Positions 27,925-37,362 of a stretch of DNA of 64,000 nt are shown piece after piece. Source of the DNA: Enemella evansiae (GTDB lineage: Bacteria > Pseudomonadota > Alphaproteobacteria > Rhodobacterales > Rhodobacteraceae); contig JAFKDC010000024.1 in NCBI GenBank assembly GCA_017255395.1, positions 1 to 64,000 on the forward strand, in the 5' to 3' direction. Positions within the stretch are counted from its first letter, which is position 1, and each line of letters begins with the position of its first letter. Under the pieces are notes generated by a model, which saw nothing but the letters and a program-made list of their open reading frames with translations, was not told the origin of the DNA and did not search any database. A program made the translations under genes and the position numbers.

Positions 27925-29301
27925 TCATTGCCCCGGTCCCTCTGGCCCGGCGGTCCGGTCGTACAACAGCCGGGCCATGGTGTCGCAGAGGTCTTCGCGG
28001 CGGACCGGCTTCGCCACATGGGCATCGATACCCTGCCGCAGGTAGTCCGCCACTTGATGCGTCATCGCATTGGCGGTCAGGGCAATGATCGGCACCCGTC
28101 TCTGCCCCAGCGCCGCCTCGCTCTGGCGGATCATGGCCGCCGCCTCCAGCCCGTTCAGCACCGGCATGTTCACATCCATCAGGATCAGGTCGAAGGGGTC
28201 CTGGCAATGCACTTCGACCGCCTGTGCCCCGTTGCCCACATACTCGATATCCAATTCGAAATTGCGCAGCAGCAGCCGCAGAACCTTCTGGTTCGTCAGG
28301 CTGTCCTCGGCCACCAGAATGCGCCATGACCGCGACCTGAGGACGCTGTCGGCGCTGCAGGCATTGCGGGCCTGCCGGTTGGCCGCGCCACCGGCCCGTT
28401 CGACCCGCAGGGTGGCGACGAAGCAGCTTCCGCCCCCGGGAACCGGGCGATAGGCCAGATCGCCGCCCATCAACCGACAGATCTGACGCGAGATCGCAAG
28501 GCCAAGACCCGTGCCCCCGAAGCGTCGGGTGATCGTCTCGTCGGTCTGCGAGAAGACCTCGAACAGCCGGTCGCGGCGCTCCTCGGGCACACCCGGGCCG
28601 CTGTCACGCACCCGCACCTCCAGCTCTGATCCGGTCTGGCGCACATGGATCTGAACGCCTCCCTCCTGCGTAAACTTGATCGCATTGGAGACAAGGTTGC
28701 CCAGAACCTGCCGCACCCGGGTCGGATCGACGCGCACCCAGCGCCGGGCGCTGCCATTGACCTCGACCGCGAAGGACAGCCCCTTGCGCTCTGCCCGGTC
28801 GCGGTACAGCTTGAGCGTCTCGTGACACAACAGGCGCAGATCCACATCCTGCGCCTCCAGTTCCATCTTGCGGGCCTCGATTTTGCTCAGGTCCAGCACG
28901 TCGTTCAGCAGCGACAGCAGCGACTGCCCGGAGTGCAGGATGGTCTGCGCCATTTCCATCTGTTCGGCGCTCAGCTCGGTTTCCGCCAGAACCGTCGCCA
29001 TGCCCAGGACCCCGTTCAGGGGCGTCCGGATCTCATGGCTGATCATGGCAAGAAAGCCGCTCTTGGCGGCATTGGCGCTTTCGGCGGCAACCATGGCAGC
29101 CTTCAGCTGTTCCGTCCGCGCATCAAAGGCCTTTTCCAACGACTCCGCATGGGTGGCCAGCCGTTGCTGCGACTCGAAAAGCGCCCGGGCTTTCTCCTCC
29201 AACAGCTGCTCTGCCGTGATCCGGGCCAGCCGCTCGCGCTCGTAACGGCGGCGCGAGACACCGCCCGGCGGCGCCCCCTGATCGGCCACGCGCTCTGCCA
29301 T
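27925..29301 (-). CDS. Hybrid histidine kinase with receiver, partner of H-NOX
   Basis: Cytoplasmic hybrid kinase of 458 aa. A coiled-coil runs through about residues 17-75. HisKA has His89 in MISHEIRTPLNG. The ATPase domain shows NLVSNAIKF, DSGPGVP and FGGTGLGLAI. A receiver domain starts at about 326 with AED and Asp376 in LILMDVNMP. It has no own sensor domain and no membrane helix. Its start is only three bases after the stop of the H-NOX gene, so NO-bound H-NOX probably controls its kinase activity. The output partner is not in the window. Confidence 0.9.
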   Translation of the reverse strand: MAERVADQGAPPGGVSRRRYERERLARITAEQLLEEKARALFESQQRLATHAESLEKAFDARTEQLKAAMVAAESANAAKSGFLAMISHEIRTPLNGVLGMATVLAETELSAEQMEMAQTILHSGQSLLSLLNDVLDLSKIEARKMELEAQDVDLRLLCHETLKLYRDRAERKGLSFAVEVNGSARRWVRVDPTRVRQVLGNLVSNAIKFTQEGGVQIHVRQTGSELEVRVRDSGPGVPEERRDRLFEVFSQTDETITRRFGGTGLGLAISRQICRLMGGDLAYRPVPGGGSCFVATLRVERAGGAANRQARNACSADSVLRSRSWRILVAEDSLTNQKVLRLLLRNFELDIEYVGNGAQAVEVHCQDPFDLILMDVNMPVLNGLEAAAMIRQSEAALGQRRVPIIALTANAMTHQVADYLRQGIDAHVAKPVRREDLCDTMARLLYDRTAGPEGPGQ

Positions 29302-29304
29302 CCG

Positions 29305-29841
29305 CTACCGCTCCAGCCGGATATAGAAGACCGCGCCGTCGGGCGGACGCGGGGTGCAGCGGACCTGGGCCACCGCTCCGTAATGCACGACACAGGCCTC
29401 TATCAGGCCGTGGCAGAAGGCCGTCAGCGGCCGCGCCGAGGTGTAGATCATCTGCAACTCCCCCGCCCCCGCGCGCGTGGTCTGGAACCGGGGCAGTTCG
29501 GCGTCCGGGTACAGCTTGCGCACCTCGACGTGGATTTCGCCATCGACCGACTCCAGCATCTCCAGCGGGCCGGGTTTACTGGCGAAGACCCCCGGGTAGT
29601 GGGCCACGAAATACCGCAGCATCCAGCCACCGAAGGCCCGTTGCAGGGCCTCCACGCTCATCCCCGTGTGCGGGCACAGCCCGGCGACGATGGCCATGAG
29701 GTCCGAGCAGGGATAAGAGCCCACCGCCGTGAAGACCCCGCCAGAACTCAACTCTGCCTCGTCGAGGATCGCATCGACGGCCGCTTCGCCCACGGCCTGC
29801 TCTGCCATGGTCAGCAATTCGGTGAACACGATGCCCTTCAC
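29305..29841 (-). CDS. H-NOX heme nitric-oxide sensor
   Basis: Soluble heme protein of 178 aa. It begins VKGIVFTELL and has the H-NOX hallmarks: proximal heme ligand His104 in GEIHVEVRKLYPDAELP and the YxSxR heme-propionate motif at 133-137 (YTSAR). The GTG at 29841 gives the exact family start; earlier in-frame ATGs would add residues unlike the family. It is co-transcribed with a hybrid histidine kinase, the classic arrangement for NO sensing. Ligand preference for NO over O2 is inferred. Confidence 0.9.
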   Translation of the reverse strand: MKGIVFTELLTMAEQAVGEAAVDAILDEAELSSGGVFTAVGSYPCSDLMAIVAGLCPHTGMSVEALQRAFGGWMLRYFVAHYPGVFASKPGPLEMLESVDGEIHVEVRKLYPDAELPRFQTTRAGAGELQMIYTSARPLTAFCHGLIEACVVHYGAVAQVRCTPRPPDGAVFYIRLER

Positions 29842-29923
29842 GGGAACCCTCCTGCAACATCTGCCGCAGACTAAACCCGGGGGCATGAACGGCGCCTTAA
29901 TCGCGCATTGCGTCAGCCGCGCT

Positions 29924-29950
29924 AAATTGGTAATCGATCCTTACCAATTT
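29924..29950. promoter_or_regulatory. LldR/FadR-type operator upstream of lldD
   Basis: AAATTGGTAA and TTACCAATTT form a perfect 10-bp inverted repeat around a 7-base spacer, 18 bases before the lldD start. The arms fit the ATTGGT..ACCAAT pattern of LldR/PdhR-type GntR regulators. No such regulator gene lies nearby, so it must act from elsewhere. Confidence 0.6.
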
Positions 29951-29968
29951 GCACAAAGCGAGTCCGCC

Positions 29969-31132
29969 ATGCCCGTCATTACCAATATCGACGACCTCAA
30001 GCGCATCCACCGCCGCCGCGTGCCCAAGATGTTCTACGACTATTGCGAAAGCGGATCGTGGTCGGAACAGACCTTCCGCGAGAACACCTCGGATTTCGAC
30101 AAGATCTACCTGCGCCAGCGCGTCGCCATCGACATGGCCAACCGTTCGACCAAATCGCAGCTCATCGGACAGCACGTGTCCATGCCCGTGGCCCTCGCCC
30201 CCGTCGGCCTGACCGGCATGCAAAGCGCGGACGGCGAGATCAAGGCCGCCAAGGCCGCAGAGAAGTTTGGCGTGCCCTACTGCCTCTCGACCATGTCGAT
30301 CTGCTCCATCGAGGACGTGGCCGAGCACACGACGAAACCCTTCTGGATGCAGGTCTACACGCTGAAGGACGACGACTACATGACGCGGCTGTTCGACCGC
30401 GCCAAGGCGGCCAATTGCTCTGCCGCCGTGATCACCGTCGACCTGCAACTGCTGGGCCAGCGCCACAAGGACCTCAAGAACGGCCTCTCCGCCCCGCCGA
30501 AGTTCACCGCCAAGTCCATCGCCGACATGATGACCAAGGTGTCCTGGGGCCTCGAGATGCTTCAGACCAAGCGCCGCTTCTTCGGCAATATCGTCGGCCA
30601 CGCGCATGGCGTCTCTGACCCCTCCTCGCTGGGCAACTGGACCAACGAGAGCTTCGACCAGTCGCTGAACTGGGACCGTATCCGCGCGTTCCGCAAGATG
30701 TGGGACGGCCCGCTGATCATCAAGGGCATCATCGACCCCCGCGACGCGCTGGAGGCCTGCAACGTGGGCGCCGACGCCATCGTCGTGTCCAACCACGGAG
30801 GCCGCCAGCTGGACGGCGCGCTGTCCTCGATCCGCGCGCTGGAGCCGATCATGGACGCGGTCGGCGACAAGATCGAGGTGCACCTCGATTCCGGCATTCG
30901 CTCGGGTCAGGACGTGCTGAAGGCGCTGGCCCTGGGCGCCAAGGGCTGCTGGATCGGCCGCGCCTATGTCTACGGCCTTGGCGCCATGGGAGAGGCGGGC
31001 GTCACCAAGGCGTTGGAGGTCATCCACAAGGAGCTGGACATGAGCATGGCGCTCTGTGGCCACCGCGACGTGCGCGGCGTGGACCGCGATATCCTTATGG
31101 TGCCCAAGGGCTTTTCGGGGGATTGGGGGTGA
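29969..31132 (+). CDS. lldD: L-lactate dehydrogenase, FMN-dependent
   Basis: FMN-dependent alpha-hydroxy-acid dehydrogenase of 387 aa that oxidises L-lactate to pyruvate and feeds electrons to the respiratory chain. It has ALAPVGLTGMQSADGE near the FMN site, the catalytic His in VSNHGGRQLDG, and the phosphate-binding DSGIRSGQDVLKAL and GRAYVYGLGAMGEAG loops. The start has only a weak AAAGCGAG site. A LldR-like operator lies just upstream. It is divergent from the H-NOX operon. Confidence 0.93.
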   Translation: MPVITNIDDLKRIHRRRVPKMFYDYCESGSWSEQTFRENTSDFDKIYLRQRVAIDMANRSTKSQLIGQHVSMPVALAPVGLTGMQSADGEIKAAKAAEKFGVPYCLSTMSICSIEDVAEHTTKPFWMQVYTLKDDDYMTRLFDRAKAANCSAAVITVDLQLLGQRHKDLKNGLSAPPKFTAKSIADMMTKVSWGLEMLQTKRRFFGNIVGHAHGVSDPSSLGNWTNESFDQSLNWDRIRAFRKMWDGPLIIKGIIDPRDALEACNVGADAIVVSNHGGRQLDGALSSIRALEPIMDAVGDKIEVHLDSGIRSGQDVLKALALGAKGCWIGRAYVYGLGAMGEAGVTKALEVIHKELDMSMALCGHRDVRGVDRDILMVPKGFSGDWG

Positions 31133-31157
31133 GTTCTCCACCTAACGCGCAACTAAC

Positions 31158-31186
31158 TTGTTCGCTCGTCTTTTGCATGGTTATCT
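31158..31186 (+). promoter_or_regulatory. Promoter candidate for the DUF262-HEPN pair
   Basis: TTGTTC and TTATCT stand 17 bases apart in an AT-rich gap. The TTG start of the DUF262 gene is about 24 bases after the -10-like hexamer. Spacing is ideal, and both boxes are close to the sigma-70 consensus. Confidence 0.45.
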
Positions 31187-31209
31187 ACCGAGGAATGTGA
31201 GGCTCCCAG

Positions 31210-32352
31210 TTGGCGCGAGAACAGCAAGATTTCTTCGATGATGATCCGTCTGCTGAAGGTGGTGATGATTTTCGCGTATCCCCAAAGGACTTCGAAGAAA
31301 CGTACATCATTCCAGTAGATTGGACTGTATCCACTTTAAGGAGGGAACTAGATCGTGTTATCGATCTCTCGCCGGCTTTCCAACGCAGAAGCGTTTGGAG
31401 CAAGAAATCAAAATCGAGATTTATTGAGTCACTAATACTGGGCATTCCGATACCTCAAATCCTCCTCGCTGAGGAGTCGGAAGAAAGAAATAGCTACCTT
31501 GTGCTAGATGGGAAACAACGCCTGTCCACAATAAGAGAGTTTTTCGAAGGTAAGTTTGAAGACGGCAGTCCTTTCAAACTTCAAGGTTTGGACGACATGG
31601 AGGAACTGAACGGTAAAACGTGGCGAGATCTAGAGCACCACCACCCAAGAGAAGCGCGTGCTATTGAGGCTTGCTCGATTCGTACAGCGATCATCAGAGG
31701 GTGGAGAAATGAAGATGTACTGTATGAAATCTTCTACCGCCTTAACTCTGGCTCAGTGAGCCTTTCCCCAATGGAACTGCGGATGTCTCTCATTCGCGGC
31801 CCGTTTGTTAGAGATGTAATTCGTCAATCCTCGGAGTGCGAGAACTTACAAAAGGCGCTCAACCTTCGATCCGCAGACAAGCGGATGAAGGATGTAGAAA
31901 TTGCTGTGCGCTTCATGGCATTCCATGATCGAAGCGTTCCGTACAAAGGAAATCTGAAAGTTTTTTTGGACGAATACTGTAAGCTTCGAAACAAGGATTT
32001 TGAAGAAAACCAAAAAATTGAAGAACTGGACACTCTTGAGCTTGCAATAAGATGTGGTTTAAAAGAGTTTTCGACAAAAAACTTCTCAAGAAAATTTTTG
32101 CCGAAAGAGAGACGGTATGAGCGTCCATTCAACCGTGCCATCTTTGATTGCTTAGGTGGCAGTTTGGCTTCGCCTGATGTTCGGGAATATGTTGAGAGCA
32201 CACCTGGTGAAATGAAAACGGCGTTTGAGAGCACATGCGAGAATCCAGAATTTGTTCGTCATATTGAGGCGACCACCAAGACAATAGAAGCGACAAAAGG
32301 TCGATTCGAAATTTGGTACGACCAAGTGGAAGTCTATCTGGAATTAAATTGA
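31210..32352 (+). CDS. DUF262 (ParB/Srx-fold) protein
   Basis: A 380-aa protein whose N-terminal half is a DUF262 domain: FQRRSVWSKKSKSRFIESLILG (split at residues 58-79), IPIPQILL, the DGKQR motif at residues 100-104 and FYRLNSGSVSLSPMEL near 175-190. It lacks the DUF1524 HNH nuclease domain found in GmrSD-type enzymes, so any nuclease activity would have to come from elsewhere. The start is TTG with a GAGG nearby; the first in-frame ATG is at residue 130 and too late. GC content is near 43 percent by hand count in sampled lines, far below the flanks. The HEPN gene follows after 21 bases. Confidence 0.85.
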   Translation: MAREQQDFFDDDPSAEGGDDFRVSPKDFEETYIIPVDWTVSTLRRELDRVIDLSPAFQRRSVWSKKSKSRFIESLILGIPIPQILLAEESEERNSYLVLDGKQRLSTIREFFEGKFEDGSPFKLQGLDDMEELNGKTWRDLEHHHPREARAIEACSIRTAIIRGWRNEDVLYEIFYRLNSGSVSLSPMELRMSLIRGPFVRDVIRQSSECENLQKALNLRSADKRMKDVEIAVRFMAFHDRSVPYKGNLKVFLDEYCKLRNKDFEENQKIEELDTLELAIRCGLKEFSTKNFSRKFLPKERRYERPFNRAIFDCLGGSLASPDVREYVESTPGEMKTAFESTCENPEFVRHIEATTKTIEATKGRFEIWYDQVEVYLELN

Positions 32353-32373
32353 ACATTCCTAAATTCCGGGACG

Positions 32374-33000
32374 ATGGGTAATACTTCTCCCGACTTTCAT
32401 CGACTGGCTTGCGCGCTTGCCGGCGCAAGCACGATAGTCCGCGACCTTCCACAATATGATATTCCGGATGAAAAATCGGATTTACTTTTGAGATCGTATA
32501 GCTTCCTCTGCCACGCAGCCATAGAAGAATACCTTGAGTCCCTGTCGCTATTCATCTTAAAGGAGGCGTTCTCCTTATACAAAAGGGACGGACAGCTTAG
32601 GCTTCCTATAATCTCAGCGATAAGCTATTACAACTCCTCCGACAAGCTATCACTTCACACAACTCCTTCCGGCGCAACACTAGCCAAGGCAGTCTTGGAA
32701 TCTTTATTTGAAGAAGCTCGAAGCAAACATTACAAAGCTGTAACCGGAAACAATGGCATTAAAACAAAAGATCAAGACAATCTATTAATTCCGACAGGTT
32801 GCAGAATCTTTGAGATTGATCACATTCTATCTCAAACCTTGAACTCACTAGGTGAAGATCGAGGCAAAGTTGCTCATAAATATACGATGAGTATGAAACT
32901 CCCTCGCCATGCGTGGGAGATAAAAATCTCAACCATCCAAAACTTAATTCAAGACTTTGATAACATTGCTTGCTCCCGGATAAATATTCTATTCCACTAA
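32374..33000 (+). CDS. HEPN-domain protein with Rx4H RNase motif
   Basis: An all-helical 208-aa protein that resembles the MAE_28990/MAE_18760-like HEPN group: an N-terminal [19 protein letters not shown] helix and, near the end, RGKVAH (Arg163 to His168), the Rx4-6H active-site motif of HEPN ribonucleases. It likely cleaves RNA and acts with the DUF262 protein directly upstream, as effector and sensor or toxin and antitoxin. GC is near 40 percent. There is no clear ribosome site, so coupling to the upstream gene is likely. Family match is by eye only. Confidence 0.7.
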   Translation: MGNTSPDFHRLACALAGASTIVRDLPQYDIPDEKSDLLLRSYSFLCHAAIEEYLESLSLFILKEAFSLYKRDGQLRLPIISAISYYNSSDKLSLHTTPSGATLAKAVLESLFEEARSKHYKAVTGNNGIKTKDQDNLLIPTGCRIFEIDHILSQTLNSLGEDRGKVAHKYTMSMKLPRHAWEIKISTIQNLIQDFDNIACSRINILFH

Positions 33001-33028
33001 GGTTTCATCAGAACAGTGGCGTCCCCCC

Positions 33029-33057
33029 TTGCCATCCCCCCCGACCTCCCCTATAGG
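33029..33057 (+). promoter_or_regulatory. Promoter candidate for rplY
   Basis: TTGCCA and TATAGG are separated by exactly 17 bases, placing the transcript start near 33064, about 55 bases before the rplY start codon. Confidence 0.5.
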
Positions 33058-33068
33058 CACCGCTTCAC

Positions 33069-33097
33069 GCGGGGTGACAGCCTTGGAGGCACCCCGC
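33069..33097 (+). promoter_or_regulatory. Leader hairpin in rplY 5' UTR
   Basis: GCGGGGTG pairs perfectly with CACCCCGC across a 13-base loop, inside the predicted rplY leader and 21 bases before the start codon. It could be an autoregulatory site for L25, but this is speculative. Confidence 0.4.
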
Positions 33098-33118
33098 CCT
33101 AACCTATGGAGAATCAAT

Positions 33119-33766
33119 ATGGCTGGTGAGATCCCTGATCTTGTAGCCGAGGAACGTGCGGGGACGGGCAAGGGCGCCGCTCGCGCAGCACGCCGTAACG
33201 GCATGGTTCCCGGCATCGTCTTCGGTGGCGAAAAGGACCCCCTCGCAATCCAACTGCCCTTCAACGTCCTGCTGAAGAAGCTGAAGGACGGTCGCTTCAA
33301 GTCCACCCTGTGGAACCTGAAGGTCGAAGGCCACGAGGATGTGCGCGTGATCTGCCGCGACGTCCAGCGCGATGTCGTCAAGGACCTGCCGACGCACCTC
33401 GACCTCATGCGCCTGCGCCGCACCTCGAAGGTCGCGCTGTTCATCCCCGTCGAGTTCATCAACGAGGAAACCGCGCCCGGCATCAAGAAGGGTGGCGTTC
33501 TGACCGTCGTTCGCCCCGAGGTCGAGCTGGTCGTGACCGCCGGTGACATCCCCGAGAAGATCACCGTCGATCTGGGCAGCCTGAACATCGGCGACATCGT
33601 TCACATCAACGACGTCACCCTGCCCGAGGGCACGAAGGCGACGATCGACCGGAACTTCGTGATCGCCAATATCTCGGCGCCGTCGGGCCTTGCCGCCTCT
33701 GCCGACGACGAGGAAGAAGTGACCGAGACCGAGGTCATCAACCAGAAGGACGAGACGGTCGAGTAA
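33119..33766 (+). CDS. rplY: Ribosomal protein L25, long (TL5/CTC) form
   Basis: 5S-rRNA-binding protein of 215 aa. The N-terminal L25 domain ([23 protein letters not shown]) is at residues 16-38, and the C-terminal beta-rich TL5 domain ([27 protein letters not shown]) near 142-168. An acidic tail follows. The ATG has AATGGAGAATCAAT upstream. A promoter and leader hairpin lie upstream and a terminator follows. Confidence 0.95.
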   Translation: MAGEIPDLVAEERAGTGKGAARAARRNGMVPGIVFGGEKDPLAIQLPFNVLLKKLKDGRFKSTLWNLKVEGHEDVRVICRDVQRDVVKDLPTHLDLMRLRRTSKVALFIPVEFINEETAPGIKKGGVLTVVRPEVELVVTAGDIPEKITVDLGSLNIGDIVHINDVTLPEGTKATIDRNFVIANISAPSGLAASADDEEEVTETEVINQKDETVE

Positions 33767-33792
33767 TCGCCGCCTCCCTGACGGAACACGAA

Positions 33793-33820
33793 GCCCCCGC
33801 CCGACCCGGCGGGGGCTTTT
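33793..33820 (+). terminator. Rho-independent terminator after rplY
   Basis: GCCCCCGCC and GGCGGGGGC form a 9-bp stem with a 6-base loop followed by TTTT, 26 bases past the rplY stop. Confidence 0.85.
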
Positions 33821-33886
33821 GCTTGTGCGGGTGACATTCGCCGCGCAAGGCCCTAGACAGGCCGCGACGCAACACAGGAGGCGCGC

Positions 33887-34564
33887 GTGCAGATCCTTGT
33901 CGGACTGGGCAATCCCGGCGCGAAATACGCCGCCAACCGCCACAACATCGGCTTCATGGCGCTTGACCGCATCGCGTCCGACCATGGCTTCGGCCCGTGG
34001 AAGGCCAAGTTTCAGGGCCAGATCGCCGAGGGGCGGCTGGGCGGCGACAGGGCGCTGCTGCTGAAGCCCGAGACCTTCATGAACCTCTCGGGCCAGTCGG
34101 TGGGCGAGGCCATGCGCTTCTACAAGCTGGAGCCCGGCGACGTGACCGTCTTCCACGACGAACTGGACCTCGCCCCCGGCAAGGTGCGGCTGAAAACCGG
34201 CGGCGGGCACGCGGGCCACAACGGGCTGCGCTCGATCCACGCGCATATCGGCGAGGCCTACCACCGGGTGCGCCTCGGCATCGGCCACCCGGGCCGCAAG
34301 GAACTGGTGGCGGCCTACGTGCTGCACGACTTCGCCAAGGCGGACGAGGGCTGGCTGGACGACGTGCTGCGCGGGCTTTCTGACGGGGCGCCCTATCTGG
34401 TGGAGGGCGACCGCTCGCGCTTTCAGAACGCCGTGGCGGCGCGTGTGGCGCCCTCGGACCCCAAGCCCGCGAAGAAGCCCGCACCCGCCCCGCAGCCAAC
34501 GCCAGAGCCCGAAGTGCCCGATACGCGTAACCCGCTGCAACGGCTGGCGGACAAGTTTCGTTGA
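33887..34564 (+). CDS. pth: Peptidyl-tRNA hydrolase
   Basis: Essential hydrolase of 225 aa that frees tRNAs from dropped-off peptides. Active residues are visible: Asn10 (GLGNPG), His19 (NRHNIGF) and Asp91 (FHDELDL). The last 35 residues are a proline-rich tail (PAKKPAPAPQPTPEPEVPD) not present in the E. coli enzyme. The GTG start follows CAGGAGG. It sits right after rplY, the usual rplY-pth neighbourhood. Confidence 0.95.
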   Translation: MQILVGLGNPGAKYAANRHNIGFMALDRIASDHGFGPWKAKFQGQIAEGRLGGDRALLLKPETFMNLSGQSVGEAMRFYKLEPGDVTVFHDELDLAPGKVRLKTGGGHAGHNGLRSIHAHIGEAYHRVRLGIGHPGRKELVAAYVLHDFAKADEGWLDDVLRGLSDGAPYLVEGDRSRFQNAVAARVAPSDPKPAKKPAPAPQPTPEPEVPDTRNPLQRLADKFR

Positions 34565-34625
34565 TCGGCCTTTGCAGGGTGCGGCGCGACCCTAGTTGAG
34601 GGTTACAGGGGAAAGGAGACGGACC

Positions 34626-35009
34626 ATGCAGAAAGATCCCGCAATCAATGTGTTGGGCGACGCCCTTCAACCCTGCTCCGAGGCGCCGCTGACCGGCTTC
34701 TTCCGGGATGCCCATTGCAACACCTGCGCCGAGGATCAGGGCAGCCACACGGTCTGCGCCATCATGACCGCCGAATTCCTCGCCTATTCGAAATACGTCG
34801 GCAACGACCTGTCGACGCCCCGGCCCGAGTTCGGCTTTGCCGGGCTGAACCCGGGCGACCGCTGGTGCCTCTGCGCCGGGCGGTTCCTGCAGGCCCATGA
34901 CGAGGGCTGCGCGCCGAAGGTTCACCTCTCCGCCACGCATCGGCGCGCCACGGAAATCGTGCCGCTGAACGTCCTGCAGGAACACGCCATGCCGGTGGAA
35001 GGATCATGA
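34626..35009 (+). CDS. DUF2237 family protein
   Basis: A 127-aa protein with the DUF2237 text NVLGDALQPCSEAPLTGFFRDAHC (split here at residues 8-31), HTVCAIMTAEFLAYSKYVGNDL and FAGLNPGDRWCLCAGRF, with several conserved cysteines. Function unknown. The start has AAAGGAGACGG. Its last bases overlap the next start (ATGA). Confidence 0.88.
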   Translation: MQKDPAINVLGDALQPCSEAPLTGFFRDAHCNTCAEDQGSHTVCAIMTAEFLAYSKYVGNDLSTPRPEFGFAGLNPGDRWCLCAGRFLQAHDEGCAPKVHLSATHRRATEIVPLNVLQEHAMPVEGS

Positions 35010-35602
35010 GGCGCCGCGCTCTGGCCCTCGCCGCTCTGGTTCTGGCCGCCCCAGGGGCAGCGCAGGACACCGCCAGCCTGCGCCCGGCTGACGAAGCCCG
35101 CATGGCCGCGCTCGACGCCCATTTCGGGGCCGCGATGCGGCAAGCCCTTGCGGGTGGCGCCCCGGAAGACATCGCCGTTCTGGCGCAGGCCATGGCAGGC
35201 GCAGCCGGTCCGGTGGCCGGGCTCGCCGGGGAGTGGCGCTGCCGCACGCTGAAGCTGGGCGAGATCTCTCCGCTGGTCGTCTACGGCAACTTCGATTGCC
35301 GCATCACCGAGGCCGGACCGGGCCGGTGGGAGATGCAGAAGCTGACGGGCTCTCAGCGCACCGAGGGCGCCCTCGTGGCGGGCCCGGGTGGCACATTGAC
35401 CTATTACGGCGTGGGCTATGTCGCGGGCGGGCCCTCGGTGGATTACGCCGGACTGCCGCCCGACGATCAGACGGCGGTCGAGCCGGGCCAGACGGTGGCT
35501 CAGCCCGGGATCGTGGAGCAGATCAGCCAGACGCACGCGCGCGTGCTGTTCCCCGACCCGATCCTCGAAAGCCGCTTTGACATCCTTTACCTGACGCGCT
35601 GA
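35006..35602 (+). CDS. DUF4893-like exported protein
   Basis: A 198-aa protein with a cleavable signal peptide (MRRRALALAALVLAAPGAAQ). Its core contains LAGEWRCRTLKLGEISPLVVYGNFDC and GTLTYYGVGYVAGGPSVDYAG, typical of DUF4893 proteins of Rhodobacterales. Function is unknown. It is coupled to the DUF2237 gene by a four-base overlap. Confidence 0.8.
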   Translation: MRRRALALAALVLAAPGAAQDTASLRPADEARMAALDAHFGAAMRQALAGGAPEDIAVLAQAMAGAAGPVAGLAGEWRCRTLKLGEISPLVVYGNFDCRITEAGPGRWEMQKLTGSQRTEGALVAGPGGTLTYYGVGYVAGGPSVDYAGLPPDDQTAVEPGQTVAQPGIVEQISQTHARVLFPDPILESRFDILYLTR

Positions 35603-35603
35603 G

Positions 35604-35735
35604 CGGGACAGCCAGGCGCCCGAAGGCGACCCTGTCCCGTGCGGTGCGCCCCGAGGCGCGTTGAGGCGCCTCTGCCGTGTGAGGCGCCCGAAGGCGCCCC
35701 AGGCCCACTTGGGACGCGCCGGAACGCGCCCCGTC
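35604..35735. repeat. Hairpin- and repeat-rich gap between convergent genes
   Basis: AGGCGCCCGAAGGCG occurs twice (35614-35628 and 35682-35696). The first copy lies inside an outer CGGGACAG/CTGTCCCG stem (35604-35611 with 35632-35639). GAGGCGC recurs several more times. It probably works as a terminator for both the DUF4893 and trpB transcripts. Confidence 0.55.
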
Positions 35736-35738
35736 TCG

Positions 35739-36983
<1,245 letters not shown>

Positions 36984-37062
36984 GGCGCGTCTCCCCTTGT
37001 TGGTGCAGGGGTCTGGATACGGCATTTCGGGCGGGTAAGGCCAGAGGCGATTTGGGGCGGTG

Positions 37063-37110
37063 GAAAGGCGCTTCGAAGCGCCTTTCGAAAGGGCCTTCGA
37101 AGGCCCTTTC
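37063..37110. repeat. Twin abutting 24-bp palindromes
   Basis: Two perfect 24-bp palindromes abut exactly: GAAAGGCGCTTC plus its complement (37063-37086) and GAAAGGGCCTTC plus its complement (37087-37110). Outer GAAAGG/CCTTTC and central CTTCGAAG are shared. They cover the 3' end of the 81-aa gene and the leader side of trpB. Confidence 0.75.
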
Positions 37111-37354
37111 ACCGCAGGCGTCGGATCGGGCTGTCATTGCAGAAGATCACGAAATGCCGCCCGTTCTCCACCGCCTGAAATCCGCGCCGTGCGACCGCGC
37201 GGGCGAAGGCCTCGCGCCCCACCAGGCGTTCGACATCGCGGATCTGCCGCTTGACCACGCCGCCCTTCAGCGCCTCGGCAGAGCCGAAGACCTGCTGCAA
37301 CCACATCTCCGCTGTGAGGTAGTCGGGAATCTGCGCCATGTCTTCATGGCACAT
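37109..37354 (-). CDS. Conserved hypothetical protein of Rhodobacterales, 81 aa
   Basis: An 81-aa protein with no motif I recognise. It starts [20 protein letters not shown] and ends in [18 protein letters not shown]. Its ATG lies nine bases past the MATE stop, with a GGAG site very close; a second ATG five residues on (MAQIP) is possible. It is likely co-transcribed with the MATE gene and runs toward trpB. I recall similar small proteins next to trp genes in roseobacters, but the function is unknown. Confidence 0.65.
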   Translation of the reverse strand: MCHEDMAQIPDYLTAEMWLQQVFGSAEALKGGVVKRQIRDVERLVGREAFARAVARRGFQAVENGRHFVIFCNDSPIRRLR

Positions 37355-37362
37355 GACTCCGG

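Noticed and set aside
31133-33010. Direct repeats bordering the AT-rich DUF262-HEPN insert
   Set aside because: I compared both edges; only a loose TCCAC-CTAA-like match is present, too short and imperfect to call an attachment or target-site duplication.
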